From Candidatus Bilophila faecipullorum (GTDB taxonomy: Bacteria > Desulfobacterota > Desulfovibrionia > Desulfovibrionales > Desulfovibrionaceae): DNA of 64,000 nucleotides. Below the pieces are notes generated by a model. That model saw only the letters and a program-made list of their open reading frames with translations. It did not search any database and was not told where the DNA came from. The DNA lies in the NCBI GenBank assembly GCA_944326695.1, contig CALVEZ010000005.1:1-64000 (forward strand), given 5' to 3'. This document shows positions 8,331 through 16,248 of the stretch, one piece after another (the first letter of the stretch is position 1; the number at the start of each line of letters is the position of its first letter). Position numbers and translations under genes: made by a program.

Positions 8331-9695
8331 ATGAAGGATTCCAACGCCACCCTTTTGCTGGGGACGGAACCCATCGGAAAATTGTTGCTGCGCTATTCGC
8401 TGCCGGCCATCGCCGCTATGGTGGTCTTTTCCCTCTATAATGTCATCGACAGTATTTTTATCGGGCACGGTGTGGGGCCGCTCGCCATTTCCGGCCTCGC
8501 GATCACCTTTCCGGTCATGAACCTGACCTTCGCGCTGGTGATGCTCGTGGGCATCGGCGGCGCGTCCATCAGTTCCATCCGGCTGGGGCAGCAGGATATG
8601 GAAGGAGCCAGCCGGGTACTCGGCAACGTCCTCTTGCTCGGACTCATCAACGGGGTGGGTTTCGGACTGGGGGCGCAACTCGTGCTGGACCCCGTGCTGC
8701 GGGCCTTCGGAGCCAGCCCGGAGACCTTGCCCTACGCGCGGGATTTCATGCAGATCATCCTGCTCGGCTTTCCCGTCACCTGCACCATGTTCGGGCTCAA
8801 CCACATGATGCGGGCGACGGGCTATCCGCACAAGGCCATGCTCTCCGCCGTGGTGACGGTGGGTGTGAACATCATCCTTGCCCCGCTGTTCATTTTCTGG
8901 CTGCACTGGGGCATCCGAGGGGCGGCTATCGCTACGGTGCTCTCGCAGTTCATGGGCATGTTGTGGGTGCTGCACCATTTCCGGAACCCGCACAGCAACG
9001 TCCATTTCCAGCCGGGCATCTACCGCTTGCGCTGGAAGATCGTACGCAGCATCTTTTCCATCGGCATGGCCCCCTTTTTGCTGAACGTCTGCGCCTGTTT
9101 CGTGGTCGTGCTCGTGAACACGGGACTTAAGGAGCACGGCGGCGACCTCGCTATCGGGGCCTTCGGCATCATCAACCGGGTGATCATCGTGTTCGTCATG
9201 ATCGTCATGGGCCTGACGCAGGGGATGCAGCCCATCGTCGGCTACAACTACGGCGCGCAGCGCATCGGCCGCGTGCGCCAGACCCTGCGGTACGGCATCA
9301 TCGGGGGCGGGCTCATCACCACCGCCGGTTTCCTCAGCGGCCAGTTCGCCCCGGCTTTCGTCTCCCGGCTCTTCACCACCGACGAGGCCCTGATCGCCCT
9401 GTCCGTCGAAGGCATGCGGCTGGTCACGCTGGTTTTTCCGCTGGTGGGGATACAAATCGTCATCGGCAATTTCTTTCAGTCCATCGGCAAGGCCAAGCTG
9501 TCGATTTTCCTTTCGCTGACCCGGCAACTTCTCTTTCTCGTGCCTTGCCTCATTCTCTTGCCGCGCGCCTTCGGGCTCGACGGCATCTGGTTGAGCCTGC
9601 CGCTTTCGGACGTCCTCTCCTTTGTGACGACGATGGCCGTCCTCTTTGTCTTCAGCCGGGAGATGCGCCGGATGCACGCGGCGCAGGAACAATAA
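8331..9695 (+). CDS. MATE-family multidrug/cation antiporter
   Basis: A 454-residue inner-membrane protein with about twelve predicted transmembrane helices in two MatE halves. The N-terminal LLLRYSLPAIAAMVVFSLYN and VIDSIFIGHGVGPLAISGLA segments are typical of the family, as is QPIVGYNYGA in the second half. MATE proteins export cationic compounds using sodium or proton gradients; the substrate is not predictable here. ATG 8331 has AAGGCAGG upstream. An in-frame extension exists but overlaps the terminator hairpin. The gene is followed by a strong intrinsic terminator. Confidence 0.9.
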   Translation: MKDSNATLLLGTEPIGKLLLRYSLPAIAAMVVFSLYNVIDSIFIGHGVGPLAISGLAITFPVMNLTFALVMLVGIGGASISSIRLGQQDMEGASRVLGNVLLLGLINGVGFGLGAQLVLDPVLRAFGASPETLPYARDFMQIILLGFPVTCTMFGLNHMMRATGYPHKAMLSAVVTVGVNIILAPLFIFWLHWGIRGAAIATVLSQFMGMLWVLHHFRNPHSNVHFQPGIYRLRWKIVRSIFSIGMAPFLLNVCACFVVVLVNTGLKEHGGDLAIGAFGIINRVIIVFVMIVMGLTQGMQPIVGYNYGAQRIGRVRQTLRYGIIGGGLITTAGFLSGQFAPAFVSRLFTTDEALIALSVEGMRLVTLVFPLVGIQIVIGNFFQSIGKAKLSIFLSLTRQLLFLVPCLILLPRAFGLDGIWLSLPLSDVLSFVTTMAVLFVFSREMRRMHAAQEQ

Positions 9696-9733
9696 TCCCT
9701 CTCGGGGCGGCAACGCCCGACAGGGACGCAGAG

Positions 9734-9776
9734 CGCCCGGCCACGCCGTTATGAAGCGTGGCCGGGCGTGTTTTTT
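9734..9776 (+). terminator. Intrinsic terminator after the MATE gene
   Basis: A perfect 13-bp stem CGCCCGGCCACGC (9734-9746) with 9756-9768, followed by TG and six T. Confidence 0.95.
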
Positions 9777-9972
9777 GGGGCTTGCGCAGTATGCCGGGAC
9801 GCCTTCGCAGGGAAAAGGGCTGTGTTCTCTCGTCGGAGAGATGTTTTTTCAGAATCGAGTCCCGTGTCCGAGAAGGCTTTGGGGATGGGAAAGGCCGCAA
9901 AACAGGCAGCCGCGATGCAGGGGCGGGGCCGTTCCCGTGGTTCCTCACGCGAAGGGCATTACGGTCCAGAGG

Positions 9973-10866
9973 CTACGCAGCGTCGGCGTCACTTTTCCTT
10001 TCGTATGCCGTCGCTTGAGGCGCACGGCGGGAGAGGGACAGAGCGGCGGGCGATCCGGCATGGACATGGGAACAGGCCAGCACGCAAGCCCCGCAGTTGG
10101 TGCACTCCAGCGGCGAGGCCGAACGCGGATTGCGGGGATCGAGCCCCAGCGGGCAGGCTGCGCGGCAGGCGTGCGCGCCGTTTTTGCAGGTGCAGCGGGA
10201 GAGCGAGCGTTGCAGGCGCGGCGCGAGCGGCAGCCGGGCCATGAGCGAGAGCAGGACGGATTGCGGACAGACCCAGCGGCACCACAGCCGTTTTCCGGTC
10301 ACGATTTCCGCCGCCAGCACGAGCAGGACGGGCAGAAAGGGCAGAGCGAAAAAAAGGATGCGGGTTTCAAGGGAGAGGATCGCCTTGTCCGAAAGCGGCG
10401 CGGCCGCCGTGATCAGCCCGAGCGAAAAGCCGCCGGGCAGGGAAAGCTGATTGAGCAGGGGAAAGCCGAGGAGCGCCGCCAGCGTAAGGCCCGCCAGCAT
10501 GACCGCCGCCCGGGAGCGGAAGCTGTGCTTGGCCGGTTTCGGCGGTGCAGCCTTGGAGCGCAGGCCTTGCGCCGCCTCGGAGAGCAGCCCGAAGGGGCAG
10601 AGCCACGAGCAGAAGACGCGGCCAAGGCAGAGGGCGAGAAGCAGCGCTGCGCCTCCTCCGGCGGCCAGCCGCCAGCCCGGGGCCATGCCCGAGAGGAGCA
10701 TCTGGACCGGACCGAGGGGATCGGCAAAGGGCCAGCCGAAAAAGTCGAAGGCGAAAAGGCTTCCCTTCATGCCCGTAAAGCCGCCCCGGTTGAGCCAGGG
10801 CGTGGCCGCGAGCAGCGCAAGGGCCGCGACCTGCACCAGCCTGCGCAAGCGCAAAAGGCGCATCAT
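9973..10866 (-). CDS. napH: NapH, quinol dehydrogenase membrane component
   Basis: A 297-residue membrane iron-sulfur protein. Four hydrophobic helices carry the family CxxxCP motifs (CSWLCPFG and CRWVCPQS), and the C-terminus has a two-cluster ferredoxin region (CTCKNGAHACRAACPLG and CTNCGACVLACS). With NapG it is thought to feed electrons from the quinone pool to the periplasmic nitrate reductase. The start ATG overlaps the napG stop (ATGA), so the two are translationally coupled. It is the last gene of napCMADGH. Confidence 0.9.
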   Translation of the reverse strand: MMRLLRLRRLVQVAALALLAATPWLNRGGFTGMKGSLFAFDFFGWPFADPLGPVQMLLSGMAPGWRLAAGGGAALLLALCLGRVFCSWLCPFGLLSEAAQGLRSKAAPPKPAKHSFRSRAAVMLAGLTLAALLGFPLLNQLSLPGGFSLGLITAAAPLSDKAILSLETRILFFALPFLPVLLVLAAEIVTGKRLWCRWVCPQSVLLSLMARLPLAPRLQRSLSRCTCKNGAHACRAACPLGLDPRNPRSASPLECTNCGACVLACSHVHAGSPAALSLSRRAPQATAYERKSDADAA

Positions 10867-11345
10867 TGCGTTTCCCCCGTTCCAGTTTTTCGGGCGTCGG
10901 GCACGACCGCCACGGCGTTTTTCGGGCAGACGTACTCGCACATGCCGCAGCCCACGCAGGCCGTCCCCACCGTGGGGATATAGCCCATGTCCAGCACCAT
11001 GCCCTCGCCGCGCAGGGGGCAACGGTCATAGCAGGTCATGCACATGGTCCCGCTTTCGATCCAGTTGAGGCAGCGGTCCTTGAAAATGACGGCTCTGCCC
11101 ATGCCGGACTCTTTCATGGACGCCACGGGCCGGAGCGCCCCGGAAGGGCAGGCGGGCGGGCATTTGAGGCAGAGCCAGCAGGGGATGTCGCCGGGCCGGA
11201 TCACGGGGGTATGCCGTTCCGGGCCCAACGTTTCGAGCAGGCGGATACTGCCGTAGGGACAGGCCGCCGCGCATTGGCCGCAGTGTACGCAGGCTTTGAG
11301 GAAATCCTTTTCCGGCAGGGCCCCGGGCGGACGCAGAAAGCTCAC
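10863..11345 (-). CDS. napG: NapG, ferredoxin-type electron transfer protein
   Basis: A 160-residue protein with four 4Fe-4S binding motifs: CVHCGQCAAACP, CWLCLKCPPACP, CMTCYDRCP and CVGCGMCEYVCP. It is shorter than enterobacterial NapG and shows no obvious Tat signal at its N-terminus (MSFLRPPGALPEKDF), which is unusual for a periplasmic partner of NapH. It overlaps napD by 4 nt and napH by 4 nt, consistent with coupled translation. Function is inferred from gene order and cluster content. Confidence 0.85.
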   Translation of the reverse strand: MSFLRPPGALPEKDFLKACVHCGQCAAACPYGSIRLLETLGPERHTPVIRPGDIPCWLCLKCPPACPSGALRPVASMKESGMGRAVIFKDRCLNWIESGTMCMTCYDRCPLRGEGMVLDMGYIPTVGTACVGCGMCEYVCPKNAVAVVPDARKTGTGETQ

Positions 11346-11677
11346 CTGCCCCCTCCGGTCAGCGGGTTGGGTGCTTCTCCGAAGCAGGCGGTTTCGTTTT
11401 TGCGCGGCTTATGGGCCGGGCAGGAAATCGTCCCCTTCGCTTCCAGTTCGTCCTCGTAATGCACGGAGACCAGCCCCACGTTCACAACGCCGTCCCAGCC
11501 GCTGAGCGCGCCGAGATCGTCTTCCATGCGCGCCGCGTCGCTTTCCAGTACGGCGGCCAAGATGCAGGGCGTGCCGGTTTCCCGCGCCTCAATGACGGCG
11601 GGGCAGCCGCGCAGCCGTTCGCGTACCGTTTCGTACGCTTCCGGGGAAGTCTGGATGGTGATGCCTGCTATGGCCAT
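11342..11677 (-). CDS. napD: NapD, nitrate reductase maturation chaperone
   Basis: A 111-residue cytoplasmic protein of the NapD family. These proteins fold as a small ferredoxin-like beta-alpha-beta domain (here about residues 1-85: MAIAGITIQTSPEAYETV..., AAVLESD, GVVNVGLVSVHYED) and bind the Tat signal peptide of NapA before export. The C-terminal 25 residues are an unstructured extension. It lies 200 nt downstream of napA, an unusually large gap inside the operon, and overlaps napG. Confidence 0.85.
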   Translation of the reverse strand: MAIAGITIQTSPEAYETVRERLRGCPAVIEARETGTPCILAAVLESDAARMEDDLGALSGWDGVVNVGLVSVHYEDELEAKGTISCPAHKPRKNETACFGEAPNPLTGGGR

Positions 11678-11877
11678 ACGAACGTCCTTTATGAAAGAAG
11701 CGCGCGGGTTGCCCGTTTCGGGCTTTTCCGAAGCAAGCCAGCCCGCGCCGGAAAAGTCGGCGTGCCCGGTGTGGTCCGCCGGGCGGGGTTTCGAGTGCCG
11801 AGGAGGAGCAAGGGGTGCGAAACCCCGCCGGCGGACTCAGCGGAAAGCGGGCGGGGAGGCTGACTCCCCGCCGGCCC

Positions 11878-14142
11878 TTACGCCTTTCTGAGCCGGGCGG
11901 CGCAGATTTTGTATTCGGGTTCGCGGGACGCCGGGTCCGTGGCGTCGAGGAAAAGCTTGTTGACGAGCTTCTTCTTGTCGAAGAAGGGTACGGCGATGAG
12001 GCCGGACTTGCAGGTGTCGTTGACGTGCGCGGGCAGGGTGAGCGCGTCGCGCCGCGTTTCCACCACAACCTGATCGCCGTTCTTGATGTTCATCCGCCGG
12101 GCGTCCTCGGTGTTCACCTCCACGAAAGCGCCGGGGTTGGCCTTGAGCAGTTCCGGCACCTTGCCCGTCATGGTGGCGGAGTGCCAGTGGTCGATGACGC
12201 GCATGGAGGTCAGATAGAGGGGGTAGTCCTTGTCAGGCTCCTCAGCCGCGCCCTTGTAGGGCCGCATCCACACGCGGGCCTTGCCGTCCGGGTTGCCGTA
12301 GAACCATATCTTGTTCGGGTGATCAAGGGGGACGTTGGGGTCTTCGCCGCGCACGTAGCGCAGGTTGGTGCCCGGATGCGATTCGGTGGGGCAGGGCCAG
12401 ATGAGGCCGGATTCCCGCTTCAGGCGCTCGCGGGTCATGCCGCCGAAGTTATAGGGCCCGAGGGTGGAGAGCCTGCGCCATTCGTCCCAGACGTCCGCGG
12501 AATTGCGGAAATTGACCAGCTTGGGATCGACCCCGGCGCGCTTGGCGAATTCCACCAGCGTGTTCACCGTGGGGCGGCAGCCCGCAGGCGGCTCCACGGC
12601 CTTTTCGATGAGCGAGTAGCGCCGCTCGCCGCAGCCGTAGGTGCCGTCGCGCTCGCACCAGAAGGCGGGCGGCAGGATGAGGTCGGCGTATTGCAGGGTT
12701 ACGGCGTCGGGGAAGGCCTCGATGACCGTAATGAACGTGTCCGGGTTGGACATCGCCTTGTGGACCTTGTTCAGGTTCGGCAGGGTGTGCGCGGGGTTGG
12801 TCTCGCAGATGATGAGCGCCTTCACGTCCGCCTTGCCGAGCGCCTCGAAGAGGGCGACCGTATGATAGCCGACCTTGGGGGACATGGAATTCTTGGGGAT
12901 GCCCCAGAATTCCTCCATCTGATTCCGGTGTTCCTTGTTGGCGACCACGCGCCCGGCCGGGAGCAGGTGGGACAGGGAGCCCGTGTCGCGCACGCCGCCG
13001 CAGGCGTTGGGCTGCCCGGTCAGCGAGAAGGGCGTGGCCCCGGGACGGCATATCTGCCCGGTGATGAGGTGCAGGTTATGAATGAGGTTGTTGGCCCAGA
13101 CGCCCCGGATGCGCTGATTGATGCCCATGCACCACAGGGACATGGTGGCCGGGGATTCCGCGAAGAGGCGGGCGGCCTCCCATATCTGCTTTTCGGGGAT
13201 TTCGCATATCTTGGCGACCTTGTCCGGGGTGTAGTCCTCAAGGAAGGCCCGGTAGTCGTCGAGAGTGGCGTCCTTGCCGTCCGTGGTCTTGAAGGAGACG
13301 TAGCGGCTGACGAAGCGCGGGTTGTCGAGTTCCTCATGGAAAATGACCCACGCCATGCCGTTCATGAGGGCAAGGTCGGTGCCCGGGCGGAAGGCGATAT
13401 GCAGGTCCGCGATGCGGGAGGTGTTGGTGCGGCGCGGATCGGCCACGATGATCTTGACGCCGGGCTCGCTCTGCTTGCGGCGCGCGATGCGGCGGAAGAG
13501 CACGGGATGCGCTTCCGAGGTGTTGGAACCGATGATGAAGAAGGTGGAGGCGCGGTCGATGTCGGCATAGGTGCCCATAGGCTCGTCCTTGCCGAAGGCG
13601 GTGGTATAGCCGCCCACGGCGGAGGCCATGCACAGGCGCGGGTTGCCGTCCACGTTGTTGGTCTTGAAGCCGGCCTTGAAAATCTTGTTGGCGAGGTAGG
13701 ATTCCTCGGTCAGGCACTGGCCGGAGCCGTACCACGCCACGGCGTCCGGGCCGTGGGCGTCGATGGCCCCGCGGAACTTCCTGGCCATGACGTCAAGGGC
13801 CTCGTCCCACGTGACGGCTTCGAGCTGGCCGCCCTTCGTACGCCGGATCATGGGCTTGGTCACGCGATCCGGGGAGTTGAGCACAGGGATGAGCAGGGCC
13901 CCCTTGAGGCAGAGGAAACCCTGATTGTGGTTGTTGGGATCGCCCTTGATGGCGACCGCCTTGCCGTTCTTCACGCCCACAAGCACGCCGCAGCCCGTGC
14001 CGCAGTAGCGGCAGACGCCCTTGACCCACGTTTCGGGCGTGTTGGCGTCGGCGGCGCGGGCAACCCCGGCGGGACCGGCCACAGCCGCGAGCGCGGCGCT
14101 CATGGCGGCGGAACGGAGAAAATCACGTCGAGTCATCTGCAT
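11878..14142 (-). CDS. napA: NapA, periplasmic nitrate reductase catalytic subunit
   Basis: A 754-residue molybdopterin oxidoreductase. It has a twin-arginine signal (TRRDFLRS, residues 4-11) with likely cleavage after ARA at residue 30. The 4Fe-4S cluster ligands are C44, C47, C51 and C78. The molybdenum-ligating cysteine is C171 (NPRLCMASAVGG), about residue 140 of the mature protein, where the Desulfovibrio enzyme has it. Length equals the monomeric Desulfovibrio NapA. It reduces nitrate to nitrite in the periplasm. ATG 14142 was chosen for the AGGAGG 6 nt upstream. No napB is present, as expected for the napCMADGH type. Confidence 0.97.
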   Translation of the reverse strand: MQMTRRDFLRSAAMSAALAAVAGPAGVARAADANTPETWVKGVCRYCGTGCGVLVGVKNGKAVAIKGDPNNHNQGFLCLKGALLIPVLNSPDRVTKPMIRRTKGGQLEAVTWDEALDVMARKFRGAIDAHGPDAVAWYGSGQCLTEESYLANKIFKAGFKTNNVDGNPRLCMASAVGGYTTAFGKDEPMGTYADIDRASTFFIIGSNTSEAHPVLFRRIARRKQSEPGVKIIVADPRRTNTSRIADLHIAFRPGTDLALMNGMAWVIFHEELDNPRFVSRYVSFKTTDGKDATLDDYRAFLEDYTPDKVAKICEIPEKQIWEAARLFAESPATMSLWCMGINQRIRGVWANNLIHNLHLITGQICRPGATPFSLTGQPNACGGVRDTGSLSHLLPAGRVVANKEHRNQMEEFWGIPKNSMSPKVGYHTVALFEALGKADVKALIICETNPAHTLPNLNKVHKAMSNPDTFITVIEAFPDAVTLQYADLILPPAFWCERDGTYGCGERRYSLIEKAVEPPAGCRPTVNTLVEFAKRAGVDPKLVNFRNSADVWDEWRRLSTLGPYNFGGMTRERLKRESGLIWPCPTESHPGTNLRYVRGEDPNVPLDHPNKIWFYGNPDGKARVWMRPYKGAAEEPDKDYPLYLTSMRVIDHWHSATMTGKVPELLKANPGAFVEVNTEDARRMNIKNGDQVVVETRRDALTLPAHVNDTCKSGLIAVPFFDKKKLVNKLFLDATDPASREPEYKICAARLRKA

Positions 14143-14232
14143 TGCATTCCTCCTGAGGCGGGTTCGCACGCTCTCCGGCGGGGGGAAGAGGCTTCCCTCG
14201 TCCCCGGCCGGGGAAACGCGGCGCGAACGGGC

Positions 14233-14688
14233 CTAATCGAGCGACGTTTTGGTTGTGGCCTGCCGGTTCTCGTAAACCTTTCCGTGCATGGGCCGGGCGT
14301 GATAGGGATGACAGGTCGAGCAGTCATCGCGCTTGCCGTAGAGGGCGGTCATCTTGTCGATGGCGACGCCGTGGCAGGCCGCGCAGACTTCCACGCCGGG
14401 GATACGCTGGAAGGGGACGGCCCCCTTGCCGTCGGGCTGCCCGTGGCAGACCTGACAGCGCACCAGCGTGACGCCGTGCTTGCTTTCGTACCAGTCTTGG
14501 GCAATCTGCGGGGTCACCTTGAGGTGGCAGCCGTAGCAGTCGCCGATCATGTCCTCCGCCTCCAGATGCTTCGCCGCCTCGCAGCGCGTGCCGGTAAAGG
14601 CGTTCTGGATGTAGACGAAAAAGCCGGCCACCAGCAGGATCACGGCGGCTAACGCGATGACAAGAGGCTTTTTCAGCAGTCTGGCCAT
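14233..14688 (-). CDS. napM: NapM, multiheme cytochrome c
   Basis: A 151-residue membrane-anchored cytochrome: an N-terminal hydrophobic helix (about residues 8-27) and four CxxCH heme sites (CYGCH, CQVCH, CAACH, CSTCH). NapM is specific to the napCMADGH type of cluster and takes the electron-transfer place that NapB holds elsewhere; this role is inferred from gene order. The start codon overlaps the napC stop by one base (TAATG). Confidence 0.88.
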   Translation of the reverse strand: MARLLKKPLVIALAAVILLVAGFFVYIQNAFTGTRCEAAKHLEAEDMIGDCYGCHLKVTPQIAQDWYESKHGVTLVRCQVCHGQPDGKGAVPFQRIPGVEVCAACHGVAIDKMTALYGKRDDCSTCHPYHARPMHGKVYENRQATTKTSLD

Positions 14689-15275
14689 TATCTGACCTCC
14701 TTGAAGGTGAGCTTGCTGGCGAACGCGGCGTTCGCTTCATAGTGGCGATCTTCCAGAGGCAGATGCGCGATGTTGCGGTGGCAGCCGACGCAGCCGCTGC
14801 GGGACGCGCCGTTTTCGCCCAGATAGTTCTGGTGGGCGAGGCGGCCGTAGACGGAAATGGCGCCGTCGTTCTTGGCGTTGCGGTACAAATCCTCATGGCA
14901 GGCGCGGCAGTTGGCGTCGTCCATGAAGCGCCGCGCCTCGGGCTGGATGGCCCTGCGGTCGAGCGCGACGGCTTCGCCGGAAGTGGCGTGCACCCACAAA
15001 TCCTTGGTTCCGAGCCATACCTTGGCCGACAGCATACGGACCATGTTGGTGCTCGGAATGTGGCATTGCACGCATTCGATGGCGTTGCCCTTCGCGTCCT
15101 GCGCGTGGGGAGAAAGCGCCAATTCCTGCTGATGCACCCGCATTTCATGACAGGACAGGCAGAACGACGTCGAGGAGGTGATGTGCACCCCGAGCGCGCT
15201 TCCGACCAGCACGAGCACAATGAGTACCGTTGCCGCGATCCAGACTTTCATGGAGCGAAAGAACATACGTTTCAT
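14688..15275 (-). CDS. napC: NapC/NrfH-type tetraheme cytochrome c
   Basis: A 195-residue quinol dehydrogenase with an N-terminal membrane anchor (residues 11-30) and four CxxCH sites (C39-H43, C68-H72, and CRACH and CVGCH further on). It passes electrons from menaquinol to the periplasmic partners. The start is uncertain: ATG 15275 is used here, but ATG 15266 is possible and neither has a strong ribosome binding site. It is the first gene of the operon, 40-50 nt downstream of a sigma-54 type promoter. Confidence 0.9.
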   Translation of the reverse strand: MKRMFFRSMKVWIAATVLIVLVLVGSALGVHITSSTSFCLSCHEMRVHQQELALSPHAQDAKGNAIECVQCHIPSTNMVRMLSAKVWLGTKDLWVHATSGEAVALDRRAIQPEARRFMDDANCRACHEDLYRNAKNDGAISVYGRLAHQNYLGENGASRSGCVGCHRNIAHLPLEDRHYEANAAFASKLTFKEVR

Positions 15276-15322
15276 CCCGTTCGCGGTTGTAGTGCGTTTT
15301 TTCACACCGTTGTCACGCAAAC

Positions 15323-15338
15323 AGCAAGAAAGGTGCCA
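15323..15338 (-). promoter_or_regulatory. Sigma-54 (-24/-12) promoter of the nap operon
   Basis: On the minus strand TGGCAC, five bases, then TTGC matches the sigma-54 consensus exactly. It lies about 48 nt before the napC start codon. Use of this promoter would require an activator of the enhancer-binding type, which is not in this window. Confidence 0.8.
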
Positions 15339-15414
15339 GTTCCTCTCGCGCTCTAAGCAGCCGGAATTACGCCCGCCCGCGTTTTGAAGAGAGCGGGTGA
15401 AAGTCATTTTTTTC

Positions 15415-15427
15415 TGACAAGCTGTCA
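15415..15427. promoter_or_regulatory. Palindrome TGACA-AGC-TGTCA, candidate activator site
   Basis: A perfect 5-bp inverted repeat with a 3-bp spacer about 80-90 bp upstream of the nap sigma-54 promoter, at the distance expected for an enhancer-binding protein site. The binding protein is unknown. Confidence 0.4.
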
Positions 15428-15484
15428 CGAAAAGCTGACTCGGCAGATTTTTCGGACAGGGAAAAAAGAAACAGGCTATTGCGG

Positions 15485-15690
15485 GGGAGTGCCTGTGCCG
15501 GAAAGGTTGGGGCTGCCACGAGCCCGCCGCCGATGGAGGAGGGAGCGCCCCGCGCGGGAAAGAGCGGGACGTAAGACCGATGAACCACGCGCCCTCCACT
15601 GGGAGCGCTCGGCGAGGGAAAGGGCGGGAATCTGGAAAGACCGTTTCCACTGTCGACGGGCTGAGCGCCCCTTGCGGAAAAGGTCCGGGA
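15485..15690. repeat. 60-bp periodic degenerate repeats, family 1
   Basis: A roughly 29-nt degenerate unit with the core GGGAGCGCCCCGCGCGGGAA begins at 15541, 15601 and 15661, exactly 60 bp apart. A weaker copy lies near 15485 and partial copies near 15716 and 15749. The units contain CCCGCGCGGG-type palindromes. The 31-nt stretches between them are not alike, which rules out a simple tandem duplication. Confidence 0.65.
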
Positions 15691-15791
15691 AGCAGGGGAC
15701 GTCCGCACGGGTACGGGAAAGGGCGGGATGTGCCGCATGGCTCGTGCCGGAAGCCGGGAAAGCCCGCAGGTGTCAAAAGGGGCTCGGGCTT

Positions 15792-16000
15792 TTCATGGCC
15801 CGTGCGTATGATTCCAAAAGATAAACAGCGAGGGTTGCGGCACTCGCGTTGCTTCATGGCCTGCGCATGTGATGCCAAAGGTACACCACGCCGGAGGCCA
15901 TGCGCATCAAGGCTTCATAGCCTGCGCGCGTGATGCCACACACGATGCCCTCTTGGTTGGCCCCGGCTCGCTCTTCATGGTTTGCGCGCGTGGTGCCAAA
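15792..16000. repeat. 61-bp periodic degenerate repeats, family 2
   Basis: A 27-nt unit occurs four times, at 15792-15818, 15853-15879, 15914-15940 and 15974-16000, with periods of 61, 61 and 60 bp. It starts TTCATGG, contains GCGCGCGTG and ends TGCCAAA. Copies agree at about 20 or more of 27 positions, and the 33-34 nt between them are unrelated. It directly follows family 1. There is no cas gene in the window. Confidence 0.75.
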
Positions 16001-16127
16001 CGCCCGCGAGAAAAACCGGACAAGGGGGGGCTGTCTCCGGCTCTCTCCTTATAAAGGGGCGTTTCCGGGCCGCGTCCTTTTCCAGCCCGTCAAGGGCAAG
16101 GGGCGTAGGTGGCATGAACGCCGGACG

Positions 16128-16162
16128 CAAGAAGCCTTCCCCATTATAGGGAAGGCTTCTTG
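16128..16162. terminator. Hairpin after paaK
   Basis: A perfect 14-bp stem CAAGAAGCCTTCCC (16128-16141) with 16149-16162 and a 7-nt loop. T-runs are short on both strands, so termination may be partial. It lies downstream of the minus-strand phenylacetate-CoA ligase gene. Confidence 0.65.
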
Positions 16163-16248
16163 TGCGCCGCCGGATAGACACGGAGGGAAACATCGGGGAA
16201 TGTCCGTCCTCCCAAGGCGCGGCCGCGCCCCGGGCAGGCGGGGAAAGG

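Noticed and set aside
11815..14652. 945-residue open frame on the plus strand across napA
   Set aside because: It is the antisense shadow of a high-GC gene: no ribosome binding site, no domain, and it spans several nap genes whose own products are unmistakable.
15485..16000. A bona fide CRISPR array
   Set aside because: Repeats differ at many positions, the two families do not match one another, there is no cas gene or clear leader in the window. Reported as degenerate periodic repeats instead.
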